64,000 nucleotides of DNA from Polaribacter sp. Hel1_85 (GCF_000766795.1 NZ_JPDS01000002.1:997001-1061000); one strand, 5' to 3'. Shown: positions 1 through 9,448, counted from the first letter of the stretch. Program-made: numbers and translations. Notes: generated from the letters alone by a model not told the origin.

Positions 1-203
1 TTATCGTATTTAGTATTATTTGCTAATGATTTTTGATACGCAACAGATGCATCTGTATATTGTTTTTTACTATATAATTCATTTCCTTGGCGTAATAATT
101 TTCTCGCTTTACGTTGTAATGCAATAGAATCTTTTTGAGCTATAATTTCTTTGGATGAAAATAGCATCAAGAAAATGATAAAAATGTATTGTAAATTCTT
201 CAT
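1..203 (-). CDS. TPR protein of the Bat operon (BatC-like), 5' part only
   Basis: Only the first 67 codons are inside the window; the gene continues past base 1. It starts with ATG at 203, one base before the BatB stop codon, so it is read in the same operon. A signal peptide of about 22 residues ends in IIAQ. The mature part begins with a basic helix followed by GNELYSKKQYTDASVAYQKS, a good match to the first helix pair of a tetratricopeptide repeat. In Bacteroidota Bat operons a TPR protein follows the two von Willebrand factor proteins, so a scaffold role next to BatA and BatB in the periplasm is inferred from context. Confidence 0.75.
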   Translation of the reverse strand, partial: MKNLQYIFIIFLMLFSSKEIIAQKDSIALQRKARKLLRQGNELYSKKQYTDASVAYQKSLANNTKYD

Positions 204-204
204 G

Positions 205-1251
205 TTATTTTTTTGTTTTTTCTTCATTAAACAAATCAACTTTTGTTAACCATTTTGTTTTCTTTTCAAATAAGAAAATATCAATAATTAAGAATAACAA
301 TCCAATTGCAACAAACCATTGAAATTGGTCTTTATAATCTGAAAACTGTTTTGTTTCGAATTCATTTTTTTCTGCATTTGCAATAATTTCTGCAAGTACT
401 TTTACAGGTTTTTCTGTAATATTACCATCAATATATTTTCCATCAGCAGCATCTGCAATTCCTTGTAGAACTTCAGGTTTACGTTTGGTAATTACGGTTT
501 CTCCTTTTCTGTCTTTTTTATAGCCAATCATAGAGCCATTTAAACGCATAGGAATAGGACCGCCATTTTCTGTACCAACACCAACTGTGTAAATTTTTAC
601 ACCTTCTTTTGTTAAGGTTTGAGCTACTTGTTTTGTTTCTTCTTGATGATCTTCTCCATCAGAAATAATGATTAAGAAACGGTTTGTTTGCTCATCATTA
701 TTATAATACGTTTTTGCTAATTCTAAAGCACCATTAATATCTGTTCCTTGGCTAGAAACCATATCTGGATTTGCATTTTGCAAAAACATATTTGCAGCTG
801 CATGATCTGTTGTTATTGGTAAAAGTGGATACGAATTACCTGCGTAAATAATAATTCCTACTCTATCTGAACCTAATTTATCAATAGTTTTAGAGATAAT
901 TTGTTTTGCTTTTTCTAATCTGTTTGGAGCAATATCTTCTGCCAACATACTTTTAGAAACATCTAAAGCAAAAACAATATCTACACCTTCTCTTTTTACT
1001 GTTTTTAGTTTGGTTCCCATTTTAGGGTTTACCAAAGAAATTATTAAAAAAGTGATTCCTAAAAGTAAGATGATCAACTTTAAAACAGATTTAAATATTG
1101 ATGAATTTGGCGCTAATCTTTTTAATAAATTTAAATCAGAAAACTTCTTTTGCGTTCTTTTTTTCCACCATAAAACCAACAAGAAAATAACAACCATTGC
1201 AGGAATGATTATTAATAGCGAAAAATAAATTGGTTCTTCAATCTTATACAT
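205..1251 (-). CDS. batB: BatB-like von Willebrand factor A membrane protein
   Basis: A 348-residue inner-membrane protein of the Bat (Bacteroides aerotolerance) family. Membrane segments lie at about 8-29 and 54-74, followed by a VWA domain from about 89 with an intact metal-ion adhesion motif (DVSKS, 97-101, with the later T and D positions in GTDIN and SDGED). A third membrane segment is near 311-330, so the VWA domain is held in the periplasm. It is 11 bases downstream of BatA and one base upstream of the TPR gene. The family is thought to act with a MoxR ATPase in metal-dependent assembly or stress tolerance; the exact substrate is not known. Confidence 0.9.
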   Translation of the reverse strand: MYKIEEPIYFSLLIIIPAMVVIFLLVLWWKKRTQKKFSDLNLLKRLAPNSSIFKSVLKLIILLLGITFLIISLVNPKMGTKLKTVKREGVDIVFALDVSKSMLAEDIAPNRLEKAKQIISKTIDKLGSDRVGIIIYAGNSYPLLPITTDHAAANMFLQNANPDMVSSQGTDINGALELAKTYYNNDEQTNRFLIIISDGEDHQEETKQVAQTLTKEGVKIYTVGVGTENGGPIPMRLNGSMIGYKKDRKGETVITKRKPEVLQGIADAADGKYIDGNITEKPVKVLAEIIANAEKNEFETKQFSDYKDQFQWFVAIGLLFLIIDIFLFEKKTKWLTKVDLFNEEKTKK

Positions 1252-1262
1252 TGTGTAATTGT

Positions 1263-2279
1263 TTAAATGAAAGATTTAAATAATGTATTTCTTAAAATAA
1301 ATTCTAGCAACAAAAACCCTAATCCTAAAAAGACAAAAATTCTATATTTTTCTTGATAATTATAGTATTTAAACTCTTCTATTTTTGTTTTTTCTAGCTT
1401 GTCAATTTCATCATAAATTTCTTTTAATGATGTATTATCTGTAGCTCTAAAATATTTTCCTTCTGTTTCTGCAGCTATTTCTTCCAACAATTTTTCATCA
1501 ATCTCTACTTGCTGTTTTCTAAATTGTAATTTTCCTGTTCTTGGATCTCTACTCCAAGGAAAATCTGCCATTCCATTAGTTCCAATTCCAATGGTATAGG
1601 TTTTAATTTTTAACTCTTTGGCTAATTCAGTTGCAGTTCTTGGGTCTATGTTTCCAGAATTATTTACACCATCAGTTAAAAGAATAATCACTTTACTTTT
1701 TGCGTTACTTTCTTTTAACCTGTTTACAGCAGAACCTAAACCCATTCCTATAGCAGTTCCTCCTTCTAATTGTCCCCATTTCAATTCAGAAATAGTACGT
1801 TTTACAATTCCTTTATCACTAGTAATTGGTGTTTGGGTAAAACTTTCTCCAGCATAAACTACAATTCCTATTCTATCATTTGGTCTTCTATCAACAAAAT
1901 CTACAGCAACTTTTTTAAGCGCTTCTAATCTGTTTGGTTTTAAATCTCTGGCCAACATACTTGCAGAAACATCAATTGCCATAACAATATCTATACCTCT
2001 GTTTGTTTTTGTTTTTTTACTAACAGAAACGTTTCTGGGTCTTGCTAAAGCCACAATAATTGCTGCTAATGCTAACAATCTTAATAGGTATAAGAGCGGT
2101 TTAAGTTTAGATAAAAGCGAATCTGTTTTAAAACCTTTTACACTTGGCATTGTTAAAACTGCTGCATCTTTTTTGCGCATAAAGAAATGCCAAATAGCTA
2201 ATAACGGAATGATTATTAGTAGCCATAAAAACTCAGGATTATGAAATTCAAAATTACTCCAATTCATCATTTTCTTCAA
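1263..2279 (-). CDS. batA: BatA-like von Willebrand factor A membrane protein
   Basis: A 338-residue paralogue of the next gene, with membrane helices at about 17-35 and 62-80, a VWA domain from about 96 with the metal-binding motif DVSAS (103-107), and a C-terminal membrane helix near 312-332. Its start overlaps the upstream BatD-like gene by 26 bases, which points to translational coupling. Starts at Met1 or Met4/5 are all possible. Family knowledge places it in a membrane complex with BatB and a TPR protein, driven or remodelled by the MoxR ATPase encoded at the head of the operon. Confidence 0.9.
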   Translation of the reverse strand: MKKMMNWSNFEFHNPEFLWLLIIIPLLAIWHFFMRKKDAAVLTMPSVKGFKTDSLLSKLKPLLYLLRLLALAAIIVALARPRNVSVSKKTKTNRGIDIVMAIDVSASMLARDLKPNRLEALKKVAVDFVDRRPNDRIGIVVYAGESFTQTPITSDKGIVKRTISELKWGQLEGGTAIGMGLGSAVNRLKESNAKSKVIILLTDGVNNSGNIDPRTATELAKELKIKTYTIGIGTNGMADFPWSRDPRTGKLQFRKQQVEIDEKLLEEIAAETEGKYFRATDNTSLKEIYDEIDKLEKTKIEEFKYYNYQEKYRIFVFLGLGFLLLEFILRNTLFKSFI

Positions 2280-3267
2280 TAATTGGTTTAGGTTTTAAAT
2301 TACTCACAATGTCTTGCGCGTCTTTTCTATCTTCTTCTATTTCTAAAGCCAAAGGTTTCGATTTTGCAAATTTTACCAAATCAGCTTCTTGTAATAAGTC
2401 TTTTAATTTTTTAATAGTGTCTTCTGATGTTTGAATCGTTTCTGCATTTTTAAAGTCTTTTAGCATATCTAAAACTTCATCAGTTGTTTTTTCTAATGCA
2501 GGAACATGTAATTCGCGCTCAATATAACCACGAACAATTTCAGTTAATTCAGAATAATATTCTTTAACTTTATTGTTTTGCCACAATAATTTTTCGTCTA
2601 ATTCATTCAGTCTAAAAATGGCTTCTTCGAAAGGAGGTAAAGCTCTGTAGGTTGGTTCTTCCTCTTCTTCTTTTCGTTTTCTGATGACAAACCAATAAAT
2701 CCAGAAACCAATAATTGCTAAAGCAGCTAAAAGTATGTAAATGTAGATTTTAAAATCATCAAAAGTAAGAGGTTCACTTTTAATAGATTTAATAGGAAAC
2801 TTCTTCACTTTTGTTGTGTCAATAGCAATTGTAGCTACATTTACCAATAATGAATCTGTTAAGAAAGCTTGATTCTTTACAAAAATTTGTTGCTGTGGAA
2901 TATAAAATGCGCCACTATCAAAACCTGTTAAAATGTATTTTCTGATTAATGATTTTTTTACGGTATCTGTTTTTGTTGAATCAACTATTTCTAATCCTTT
3001 TAATTGTAGTTTCGGTAGAATTACATTCTGAGTTTCATCAACAGAAATTTTTAAATTGAATTGCTCACCAATTCTAATGTTGGTGGTATCAATTTCTGCT
3101 TTAACCATTGGTGTTTGCTGTGCAAAAGCCAATGAGGAAACAAACAAAAACAAGAAGCCTATCTCTCTAACTCTTTTTCCGAAGGAAAGAAAGCACTTGG
3201 CTTGTGATTTTTTATCACTTTTTTTCACCGTTTTATATGTATTGTTTTTTATCAACTTAAAATTCAC
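2254..3267 (-). CDS. BatD-like single-pass membrane protein with repeat-derived N terminus
   Basis: After a signal peptide ending in SLAFAQ (about residue 50) comes a beta-rich periplasmic region (about 52-165), one membrane helix (about 173-195) and a charged cytoplasmic part with the helical PPFEEAIFRLNELDE region. It resembles the protein that sits between DUF58 and BatA in flavobacterial Bat operons. The start is unusual: no ATG is present, and GTG at 3267 (or GTG at residue 14) must be used. The codons for residues about 24-38, including the basic n-region of the signal peptide, lie inside one arm of an inverted-repeat element (3155-3198), so an insertion seems to have replaced the original start. 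Confidence 0.8.
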   Translation of the reverse strand: MNFKLIKNNTYKTVKKSDKKSQAKCFLSFGKRVREIGFLFLFVSSLAFAQQTPMVKAEIDTTNIRIGEQFNLKISVDETQNVILPKLQLKGLEIVDSTKTDTVKKSLIRKYILTGFDSGAFYIPQQQIFVKNQAFLTDSLLVNVATIAIDTTKVKKFPIKSIKSEPLTFDDFKIYIYILLAALAIIGFWIYWFVIRKRKEEEEEPTYRALPPFEEAIFRLNELDEKLLWQNNKVKEYYSELTEIVRGYIERELHVPALEKTTDEVLDMLKDFKNAETIQTSEDTIKKLKDLLQEADLVKFAKSKPLALEIEEDRKDAQDIVSNLKPKPIIEENDELE

Positions 3268-3341
3268 TTTTTATTTGTCTTCATATTTCACAAAGATTGC
3301 ATCCGAGTGTTTCTTCCCTTCGGGAAGACTAAGATGGGCTT
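3155..3341. repeat. Pair of inverted copies of a dispersed palindromic repeat
   Basis: Two related arms face each other: 3155-3198 and 3306-3341. Each has a short internal stem around a GAA or GAAG loop (CTTCCC-GAA-GGGAAG in the second) followed by a conserved AAGCCCATC or AAGCCTATC end. The first arm is translated as part of the BatD-like signal peptide; the second ends three bases from the DUF58 stop codon. A third copy is at 39309-39349. I recognise this as a common flavobacterial intergenic repeat but cannot name it. Confidence 0.75.
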
Positions 3342-3344
3342 TTT

Positions 3345-4214
3345 TTATCTTCCTTTATGTTTAAAATAACCCAATAATTTTTTTACGTAACTTTCATCAA
3401 CTCTTGTATTAATAGTACCTGCGCCACTTCTTTTAAACATGTTCACATAGTAATCAGACAAACGTAAAGCATTTGCTTTGTAACTTGTTCTAACAGATTT
3501 TGCTGATGTATTTATAAGCTGAACATTGCCAGTTTCTGAATCTAACATGGGCACCATTCCTAAATTAGGAATTTCTTCATCATGCTTATCATAAACTCTA
3601 ATACCTGTTAAGTCGTGTTTTTTTGCTGCAATTTTTAATGTTTTTTCATAATCATCATCCATAAAATCAGACAACATAAAAACAATTGCTTTTTTCTTCA
3701 TTACACTAGATAAAAATTTTAAAGCAGCAGCAATATTAGTTTTTTTACTTTTTGGTTTAAACTCTATTAATTCTCTTATGATTCTTAAAACGTGACTTTT
3801 TCCTTTTTTAGGAGGAATAAAAAGTTCTATATCATCAGAAAATAAAATTAAACCAACTTTATCGTTATTTTGGGTTGCAGAAAATGCCAATGTTGCAGCA
3901 ATTTCTGTAACTGTTTCTTTTTTAAATTGAGTTGATGTTCCAAATAATTCAGATCCAGAAACATCTACCAAAAGCATCATTGTTAATTCACGTTCTTCCT
4001 CAAAAACTTTTATATAAGGTTCGTTATAACGTGCTGTAACATTCCAATCAATGGCTCTTACATCATCTCCAAATTGGTATTGTCTTACTTCAGAAAAAGT
4101 CATACCACGTCCTTTGAATGATGAATGATATTCACCTCCAAAAATATGATCAGACAAACGACGTGTCTTAATCTCTATTTTACGAACTTTTTTTAGTATT
4201 TCTTTTGTTTGCAT
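3345..4214 (-). CDS. DUF58 family protein
   Basis: A 289-residue soluble protein with the DUF58 signature: RQYQFGDDVRAIDWNVTAR near residues 45-63, then a VWA-like fold with DVSGS near 89-93 and SDFMDD in the later part. DUF58 genes nearly always follow a MoxR ATPase, as here (the MoxR gene ends 115 bases upstream in the transcription direction). The likely role is as a cytoplasmic partner or adaptor of MoxR in the Bat complex. The ATG start is clear from the conserved opening MQTKEILKKVRKIEIKTRRL. Its stop codon lies directly beside a palindromic repeat arm at 3306-3341. Confidence 0.9.
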   Translation of the reverse strand: MQTKEILKKVRKIEIKTRRLSDHIFGGEYHSSFKGRGMTFSEVRQYQFGDDVRAIDWNVTARYNEPYIKVFEEERELTMMLLVDVSGSELFGTSTQFKKETVTEIAATLAFSATQNNDKVGLILFSDDIELFIPPKKGKSHVLRIIRELIEFKPKSKKTNIAAALKFLSSVMKKKAIVFMLSDFMDDDYEKTLKIAAKKHDLTGIRVYDKHDEEIPNLGMVPMLDSETGNVQLINTSAKSVRTSYKANALRLSDYYVNMFKRSGAGTINTRVDESYVKKLLGYFKHKGR

Positions 4215-4220
4215 TATTTC

Positions 4221-4325
4221 AGTTTGCAGTTGCAGTTTTCAGTCAGCACTTTTGTTATTAAAGATGTTCAGTAAATCAGAATTGAGTAAGCAAAACTGCC
4301 AACTGCTACTGATTTTACTGTCAAC
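4221..4325. repeat. Palindromic CAGTTTGCAG-type intergenic repeat
   Basis: The 115-base gap between the MoxR and DUF58 genes holds an imperfect inverted repeat: CAGTTTGCAGTTGCAGTTTTCAG on the left (4226-4248) is answered by AAAACTGCCAACTGCTACTG on the right (4291-4310). This is a recognisable flavobacterial repeat type. It lies inside an operon and may form a strong RNA hairpin between the two messages. Confidence 0.65.
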
Positions 4326-4329
4326 TCAT

Positions 4330-5319
4330 TTATGGTACTTCAACTTCGTTGATAATTGAATTGATAATGTCTACAGAAGTTACATTTTCTGCTTCTGCTT
4401 CATAGGTAATTCCTATTCTGTGACGTAAAATATCAAAAACAACAGCTCTAACATCTTCTGGTATTACATAACCTCTTCTTTTAATAAAAGCGTAACATTT
4501 TGCCGCTTTTGCAAGGTTAATACTTCCCCTAGGAGAAGCTCCAAAACTAATTAAGTCTTTTAATTGTGGTAAGTTATATTTTTCTGGATAACGAGTTGCA
4601 AAGATAATATCAAGAATATATTTCTCAATTTTTTCATCCATATAAACTTCATTAGCAACTTCTCTTGCTCTTAAAATTTCTGCAACAGTAACCACAGGAT
4701 TTACTTTTGCAAATCCGCCAGATAAATTCTGACGCATAATAATTTGTTCGTCTTGTAATTTTGGGTAATCAATGACCACTTTTAACATAAAACGATCTAC
4801 TTGTGCTTCTGGTAAAGGATAAGTTCCTTCTTGTTCCACAGGATTTTGAGTTGCCATTACTAAAAAAGGCTCATCTAATTTAAAAGTAGTATCTCCAATT
4901 GTAATTTGACGCTCTTGCATTGCTTCTAACAAAGCAGATTGTACTTTTGCAGGCGCTCTATTAATCTCATCTGCTAACACAAAGTTTGCAAAAATCGGAC
5001 CTTTTTTAATTGCAAAGTCATTTTCTTTCATGTTGTAAATCATTGTTCCAACAACATCTGCAGGTAATAAATCTGGTGTAAATTGGACTCTACTAAAACT
5101 TGCATTTATAGCTTTAGACAACGTATTAATTGCTAATGTTTTTGCTAATCCAGGAACTCCTTCTAACAAAATATGACCATTTCCAATTAATCCAATTAAC
5201 AAACTTTCTATCATTTGCTTTTGGCCAACAATTACTTTATTCATTTCTAAAGTAAGAATGTCTATAAAGGCACTTTCTCTTTCTATTTTCTCATTAATAG
5301 CTCTTACATCTACATCCAT
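4330..5319 (-). CDS. MoxR family AAA+ ATPase
   Basis: A 329-residue AAA+ ATPase of the MoxR group. The Walker A motif GVPGLAKT is at 54-61, Walker B and the sensor region follow in the order expected (LADEINRAPAKVQSALLEAM, about 112-131, then MATQNP), and the arginine-finger region and lid domain complete the usual length. The first gene of the Bat operon, it is likely the energy source for chaperone-like insertion of metal or remodelling of partner proteins. On the minus strand a TAGTTTTG box at 5355-5362 lies about 36 bases before the start codon and is a plausible promoter. Confidence 0.93.
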   Translation of the reverse strand: MDVDVRAINEKIERESAFIDILTLEMNKVIVGQKQMIESLLIGLIGNGHILLEGVPGLAKTLAINTLSKAINASFSRVQFTPDLLPADVVGTMIYNMKENDFAIKKGPIFANFVLADEINRAPAKVQSALLEAMQERQITIGDTTFKLDEPFLVMATQNPVEQEGTYPLPEAQVDRFMLKVVIDYPKLQDEQIIMRQNLSGGFAKVNPVVTVAEILRAREVANEVYMDEKIEKYILDIIFATRYPEKYNLPQLKDLISFGASPRGSINLAKAAKCYAFIKRRGYVIPEDVRAVVFDILRHRIGITYEAEAENVTSVDIINSIINEVEVP

Positions 5320-5354
5320 TGTAATATTGTATTAAGTGTTATTTTTTACGAAAA

Positions 5355-5362
5355 CAAAACTA
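5355..5362 (-). promoter_or_regulatory. Candidate -7 promoter box of the Bat operon
   Basis: TAGTTTTG on the minus strand fits the Bacteroidota -7 consensus TAnnTTTG and precedes the MoxR start by 35 bases. A weak TTGG sits 16 bases further upstream. The spacing is short, so this is a moderate call. Confidence 0.4.
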
Positions 5363-5424
5363 CAATTTTAACATATTTCCAATTGTTAAAAGTTGGTTAA
5401 AGATTTCGTAAGTTTTTGTTTATT

Positions 5425-6201
5425 TTAAAGGGAATTATTGTTGAATTTTAACAATTTGAATTCGGAATCATTAAATTCCCCATAAGTGAAATATTGAATC
5501 CAATCTCCAAGATTTATATAGGTACTTTTTTCTTGTAATTTTATTTCTAGCGGAAGATGCCTGTGCCCAAAAACAAAATAATCGTAATGTTGTTCTGTTA
5601 ATTTCTGTTTGCAATATAAAACTAACCATTCGTTCTCATCACCTAAATATTTTGCATCTTCATCACCAGAAATTAATTTGTTTTTTACAGACATATAATG
5701 TCCTAAACGTACTCCTAAATCTGGATGCAACCATTTAAACATCCATTTAAAAAGTGGGAAAGTAAATACTTTTTTCATGCGTTTGTATCCATGATCTCCA
5801 GGTCCTAATCCATCTCCATGACCAATTAAAAACTTTTTATTGTTGATTAAAAATTCTTGAGGTGAATGATAAACAGGAATATTGAGCTCTTTTTCAAAAT
5901 AATCATTCATCCATAAATCATGATTACCAATAAAAAAATAAATAGGAATGCCAGAATCTTTTATTTCTGCTAATTTACCTAAAACCCTTACAAACCCTTT
6001 TGGTACAACTGTTTTGTATTCGAACCAAAAATCGAATAAATCACCTAATAAGAAAATAGCTTCTGCATCTTTTTTTATGGTATCTAACCAAGCAACAAAT
6101 TTTTTTTCGCGCGGAAAACTAGCTTCTGGAGTTGGCGCGCCAAAATGTTGATCTGAAGCAAAATAGATTTTTTTATTTTCTGTAGAAGTTATTGAAATCA
6201 A
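5425..6201 (-). CDS. lpxH: UDP-2,3-diacylglucosamine hydrolase-like metallophosphatase
   Basis: A 258-residue calcineurin-like phosphoesterase. Metal ligands are in order: DQH (17-19), GDLFDFW (from 53), GNHD (about 97-100), HGDG (about 130) and GHRH near 217. This spacing and the aromatic residue after GDxxD match the LpxH type, which removes UMP from UDP-2,3-diacylglucosamine in lipid A synthesis at the inner membrane face. The start must be TTG at 6201, since no ATG lies between an upstream stop and the conserved IYFASDQHFG. It stands alone between the Bat operon and a secreted peptidase. Confidence 0.85.
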   Translation of the reverse strand: MISITSTENKKIYFASDQHFGAPTPEASFPREKKFVAWLDTIKKDAEAIFLLGDLFDFWFEYKTVVPKGFVRVLGKLAEIKDSGIPIYFFIGNHDLWMNDYFEKELNIPVYHSPQEFLINNKKFLIGHGDGLGPGDHGYKRMKKVFTFPLFKWMFKWLHPDLGVRLGHYMSVKNKLISGDEDAKYLGDENEWLVLYCKQKLTEQHYDYFVFGHRHLPLEIKLQEKSTYINLGDWIQYFTYGEFNDSEFKLLKFNNNSL

Positions 6202-6269
6202 GAAATTGTTTATTTATATCCGTAAAAATAGAAAAACTTATTTATAAAGGGTGTTTATTTTACTATTGA

Positions 6270-8183
6270 TTAGTTTTTAGTAATCTTTTTGTAGAAATCT
6301 CCATTATCAGTAATTATTTTAACAAAGTAAATACCAGCACTAAGTTGGCTTATATTTATTTCTCTTTTGGAAGTTTTTAGAATTTCTTTACCCAAATAGT
6401 TATACATAATTGTTTTGTTTATAAGTATGTTTTCTGATGTTTTAATAGTTAAAACATCTTTTATTGGATTAGGAAAAAGAGTAATGCTTTCTGATAAAAA
6501 TACATTGTTTTTTACATTTAAAGTAACACTACTATTTCTAGAAACTAAATGAAAATCTGGATCAAATTCTAAAGAACTTACAGTAAAATTTACGTTTTCT
6601 ATAAATGTTTGCCCATTATTTAAGTTGTTTAAAACAAGTTCTAAAACTTCTCCATTAGTACCCGTTAAACGAATAGGAACATTGGCTTCAAAAAATGAAA
6701 CAGAGCTATGACTTTGGGTTTGATTTAATTGTATACTAATTGTATTTGTTGTGGGTTGATACCACTCTACATTATAAGTTGGATATCCTTGATTGTAAAC
6801 CCAATCATTAAAAAATTCATCTAATTTTTGGCTACTTGCAGTTTCTAAATGTGCCAATAAATCTGGTGTTTTGGCATAATCATAAGCCAAGTTAGGATTT
6901 GTAATATAATTTTTTAATCCGTTAAAAAAATTAGAGTCTCCCAATTTTTTACGCAACATATGCAAAACCATTGCGCCTTTATTGTAAGACAATCTTCCGT
7001 TAAATATTCTACTGACATTTGTGGTGTCAATATCAGAAAGATAAACAGCTCCATCAGTAGAAGAAGTAACAGAATTTATGGTAGAACTTCTCCAACTTTT
7101 AAACGAAGATTCGCCATCTAAATGCTCTATTGTTAAACCAGAAAGGTAGGTTGCAAAACCTTCATTTAACCAAATGTCTTTCCAACTACCACAAGTAACT
7201 TTGTTTCCAAACCATTGATGTGCCAGTTCATGCGCAATTAAACCTCTATTAAAATTCCCCATAAAAGAAACTGTTGTGTGTTCCATTCCACCTCCCCAAC
7301 CAAATTGAGCATGACCATATTTTTCGTTTTCAAAAGGATAATTGCCAAATAAATCAATAAAATGATTCATAATGTCTACTGTAATTCCTGTGCTACTTTG
7401 TGCAGAAATTAAACTTTCTGGGTAGACATAATTTACAATAGGAAAAGGATTTCCGTTGTTTGAAACAGTATGAGAATATGTTTCATAATTAGTAACAGCA
7501 ATTGCAATTAAATAGGCAGGAATAGGATATTGATGTTTAAAATGTGTTGTTTTTTTTCCTGTACTTATTGTTGCATTTTGTTGCAATCCGTTAGAAACAG
7601 ATGTGTATTGTTCTGGAGCAGTGATATAAACATCTATTTCGTCAATTTTATCATTTAAATCTTGTTTACAAGGCCACCAACCTAAAGCGCCATAAGGCTC
7701 AGAAAGCGTCCAAAGAACTGGAGTTCCATTATGAGTATTCACTTCAAAAGACCCAAACCCATTACTTGTTGGGTTTCCATTATAACTTATTATTACTGAT
7801 GTTGAGTTGCCTTGATTTATAGTGTTTTGAAGTGTAATTACCAATTCATCATTAGCATTTTGAATAAACGCTAAAGAATTTCCATTTTGAGTTACAGAAG
7901 TTACAGTCATATTATCATCTAAATCAAAAGTAACGGTTGATAAATTGTCTAAAGCAGTAAAATTGGTTGTTACTTTACCAGTAATTGATGCAACTGCAGG
8001 ATCTACCGAAAACTCTAATTTATGATATGTAATGTCATAATTTGATGTATTTGGGTTTGCTTTAAAATGAATTTTTGATGTAGCAGATTTTGCTTCGACT
8101 TCAGAAATTTTTATAATTTCTTGTGCTGTTGTTTTAGAAAAATTGATAAAAATTAAAAAGAAAATTACAATAAAACGAACCAT
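6270..8183 (-). CDS. Secreted M1 family aminopeptidase with T9SS sorting tail
   Basis: A 637-residue zinc aminopeptidase. A signal peptide (to about residue 20) is followed by the M1 beta-saddle domain, the substrate motif GGGMEH (297-302, in place of GAMEN), the zinc motif HELAH (318-322) and its third ligand Glu341 in WLNEGFATY. The catalytic domain ends near 470. Residues from about 565 form a type A T9SS sorting domain with the usual LFPNPIKDVL opening and a C-terminal GIYFVKI...KKITKN strand. It should therefore be exported by Sec, passed through the outer membrane by T9SS and either attached to the cell surface or released. A link to sprE at 32729-34951 follows. Confidence 0.93.
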   Translation of the reverse strand: MVRFIVIFFLIFINFSKTTAQEIIKISEVEAKSATSKIHFKANPNTSNYDITYHKLEFSVDPAVASITGKVTTNFTALDNLSTVTFDLDDNMTVTSVTQNGNSLAFIQNANDELVITLQNTINQGNSTSVIISYNGNPTSNGFGSFEVNTHNGTPVLWTLSEPYGALGWWPCKQDLNDKIDEIDVYITAPEQYTSVSNGLQQNATISTGKKTTHFKHQYPIPAYLIAIAVTNYETYSHTVSNNGNPFPIVNYVYPESLISAQSSTGITVDIMNHFIDLFGNYPFENEKYGHAQFGWGGGMEHTTVSFMGNFNRGLIAHELAHQWFGNKVTCGSWKDIWLNEGFATYLSGLTIEHLDGESSFKSWRSSTINSVTSSTDGAVYLSDIDTTNVSRIFNGRLSYNKGAMVLHMLRKKLGDSNFFNGLKNYITNPNLAYDYAKTPDLLAHLETASSQKLDEFFNDWVYNQGYPTYNVEWYQPTTNTISIQLNQTQSHSSVSFFEANVPIRLTGTNGEVLELVLNNLNNGQTFIENVNFTVSSLEFDPDFHLVSRNSSVTLNVKNNVFLSESITLFPNPIKDVLTIKTSENILINKTIMYNYLGKEILKTSKREINISQLSAGIYFVKIITDNGDFYKKITKN

Positions 8184-8230
8184 AACTAGTAAATATTTAT
8201 TGCTAAAAGTACTTAATTTTTATTGTTTGA

Positions 8231-9448
8231 TTAAGAATTACTTTTTCTTATGATAAATAAACCTCTGTTAAAGTCGCTAACAATAATATTTCCACTTGGT
8301 AAAAAAGGATATACATTCCAAGTTCCATTTGTTTCTGTATTGTTGTTTTCTGGATATGTATCAAAAAAACCAATTTCAGTAAATGTTTTATTTTCAATAT
8401 TAGAAATATCTATCATTTTAACACCTGAATTAAAGTTTGTTTGGTAATAAATATTTTCTTTAACATAACCATTTTTGTCTATTGCAGTTGTATTTCCTAA
8501 ATAATCAAAATGATGAATAGGATTATCTAAATCTGTAAAATCAAAAATAATAGTTCTAGTATTTAAACTAAAAATTTCTTCATCCTTTTCATCTCCAATA
8601 AGAAAATATTTAAAATCTTCAGTAAACCAACCTTGATTTGATTTCCCAATATGAGTATAACTAATAGTTGAAATTTTTATAAGATTATCTTTATCTGTAA
8701 CATCTAAAATTACAATTTCATTATCGTTGCTTCCTATTAAAATTTCTTTGTCTATATAATCTGTATCTGGGCCTTTATAAGTAATAACCTGGGCATCATT
8801 TGAATAAGAATCAATATCATAACCACCAGCTTCTGCTGGCTTAAAGGTGATATTTAAATCCACAAAATGTGGACCTCCATTAAAAGTATCTGTTCCAGTA
8901 ATATATGCAAAACCAGAATCTTGGTTAATAACAATATTATTTGCTTTTCCAAAAGCACTATAGTTTATATCTGAAGTGAATTCTACTGGTGGATTTTTCA
9001 CATCAATTAACCTGCTTAAATTAAATAATTGCATTCCTTGAAGTGGATCTTCGCTAACAACATATGCAGTAGATTTAAATATTTTAACATTTTTATTTAA
9101 AATATTTTCTGCTTTTGTTTTTAATGTCCCTACAATAACTGCATTTGCAGGATCTGTGATATTTATAAATGTAACTCCTTTATTTGTACACATTAAAGCA
9201 TATTCGTTTTTGCTAATTGGATCTACCCAACCCCAGCAATTATTACCAGTTGTATCTGCACCACCAATTTCTTCTAAAGTGAAATGTGTTAATAAATCGT
9301 AATCATTACAAGGATATTCGCCAGCAAAACCGTTTTCACATTTAGCAATAGGATTAATAATAATTTGATTTTCTCTTTCAAAAACATCATTTTTTGTACA
9401 ACTAAAAATTAATGTGATTAGTATTATGAAAAATGTCTTTTTTATCAT
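8231..9448 (-). CDS. Choice-of-anchor B family (LVIVD repeat) lipoprotein
   Basis: A 405-residue lipoprotein: the signal peptide ends in LIFSC (Cys about 17). The body has beta-propeller-like repeats of the LVIVD type, seen in phrases such as GVTFINITDPANAVIVGTL, QLFNLSRLIDV, ILDVTDKDNLIKIS and KMIDISNIEN. These match the choice-of-anchor B family of Bacteroidota, named for the variable way its members are attached to the surface; here a lipid anchor replaces a T9SS tail. The ligand is unknown. It is transcribed in the same direction as the M1 peptidase 47 bases downstream and may share its message. Confidence 0.85.
   Translation of the reverse strand: MIKKTFFIILITLIFSCTKNDVFERENQIIINPIAKCENGFAGEYPCNDYDLLTHFTLEEIGGADTTGNNCWGWVDPISKNEYALMCTNKGVTFINITDPANAVIVGTLKTKAENILNKNVKIFKSTAYVVSEDPLQGMQLFNLSRLIDVKNPPVEFTSDINYSAFGKANNIVINQDSGFAYITGTDTFNGGPHFVDLNITFKPAEAGGYDIDSYSNDAQVITYKGPDTDYIDKEILIGSNDNEIVILDVTDKDNLIKISTISYTHIGKSNQGWFTEDFKYFLIGDEKDEEIFSLNTRTIIFDFTDLDNPIHHFDYLGNTTAIDKNGYVKENIYYQTNFNSGVKMIDISNIENKTFTEIGFFDTYPENNNTETNGTWNVYPFLPSGNIIVSDFNRGLFIIRKSNS

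Noticed and set aside
4221-4325. Internal promoter or riboswitch between MoxR and DUF58
   Set aside because: The gap is explained by a known repeat type with no promoter box or conserved aptamer.
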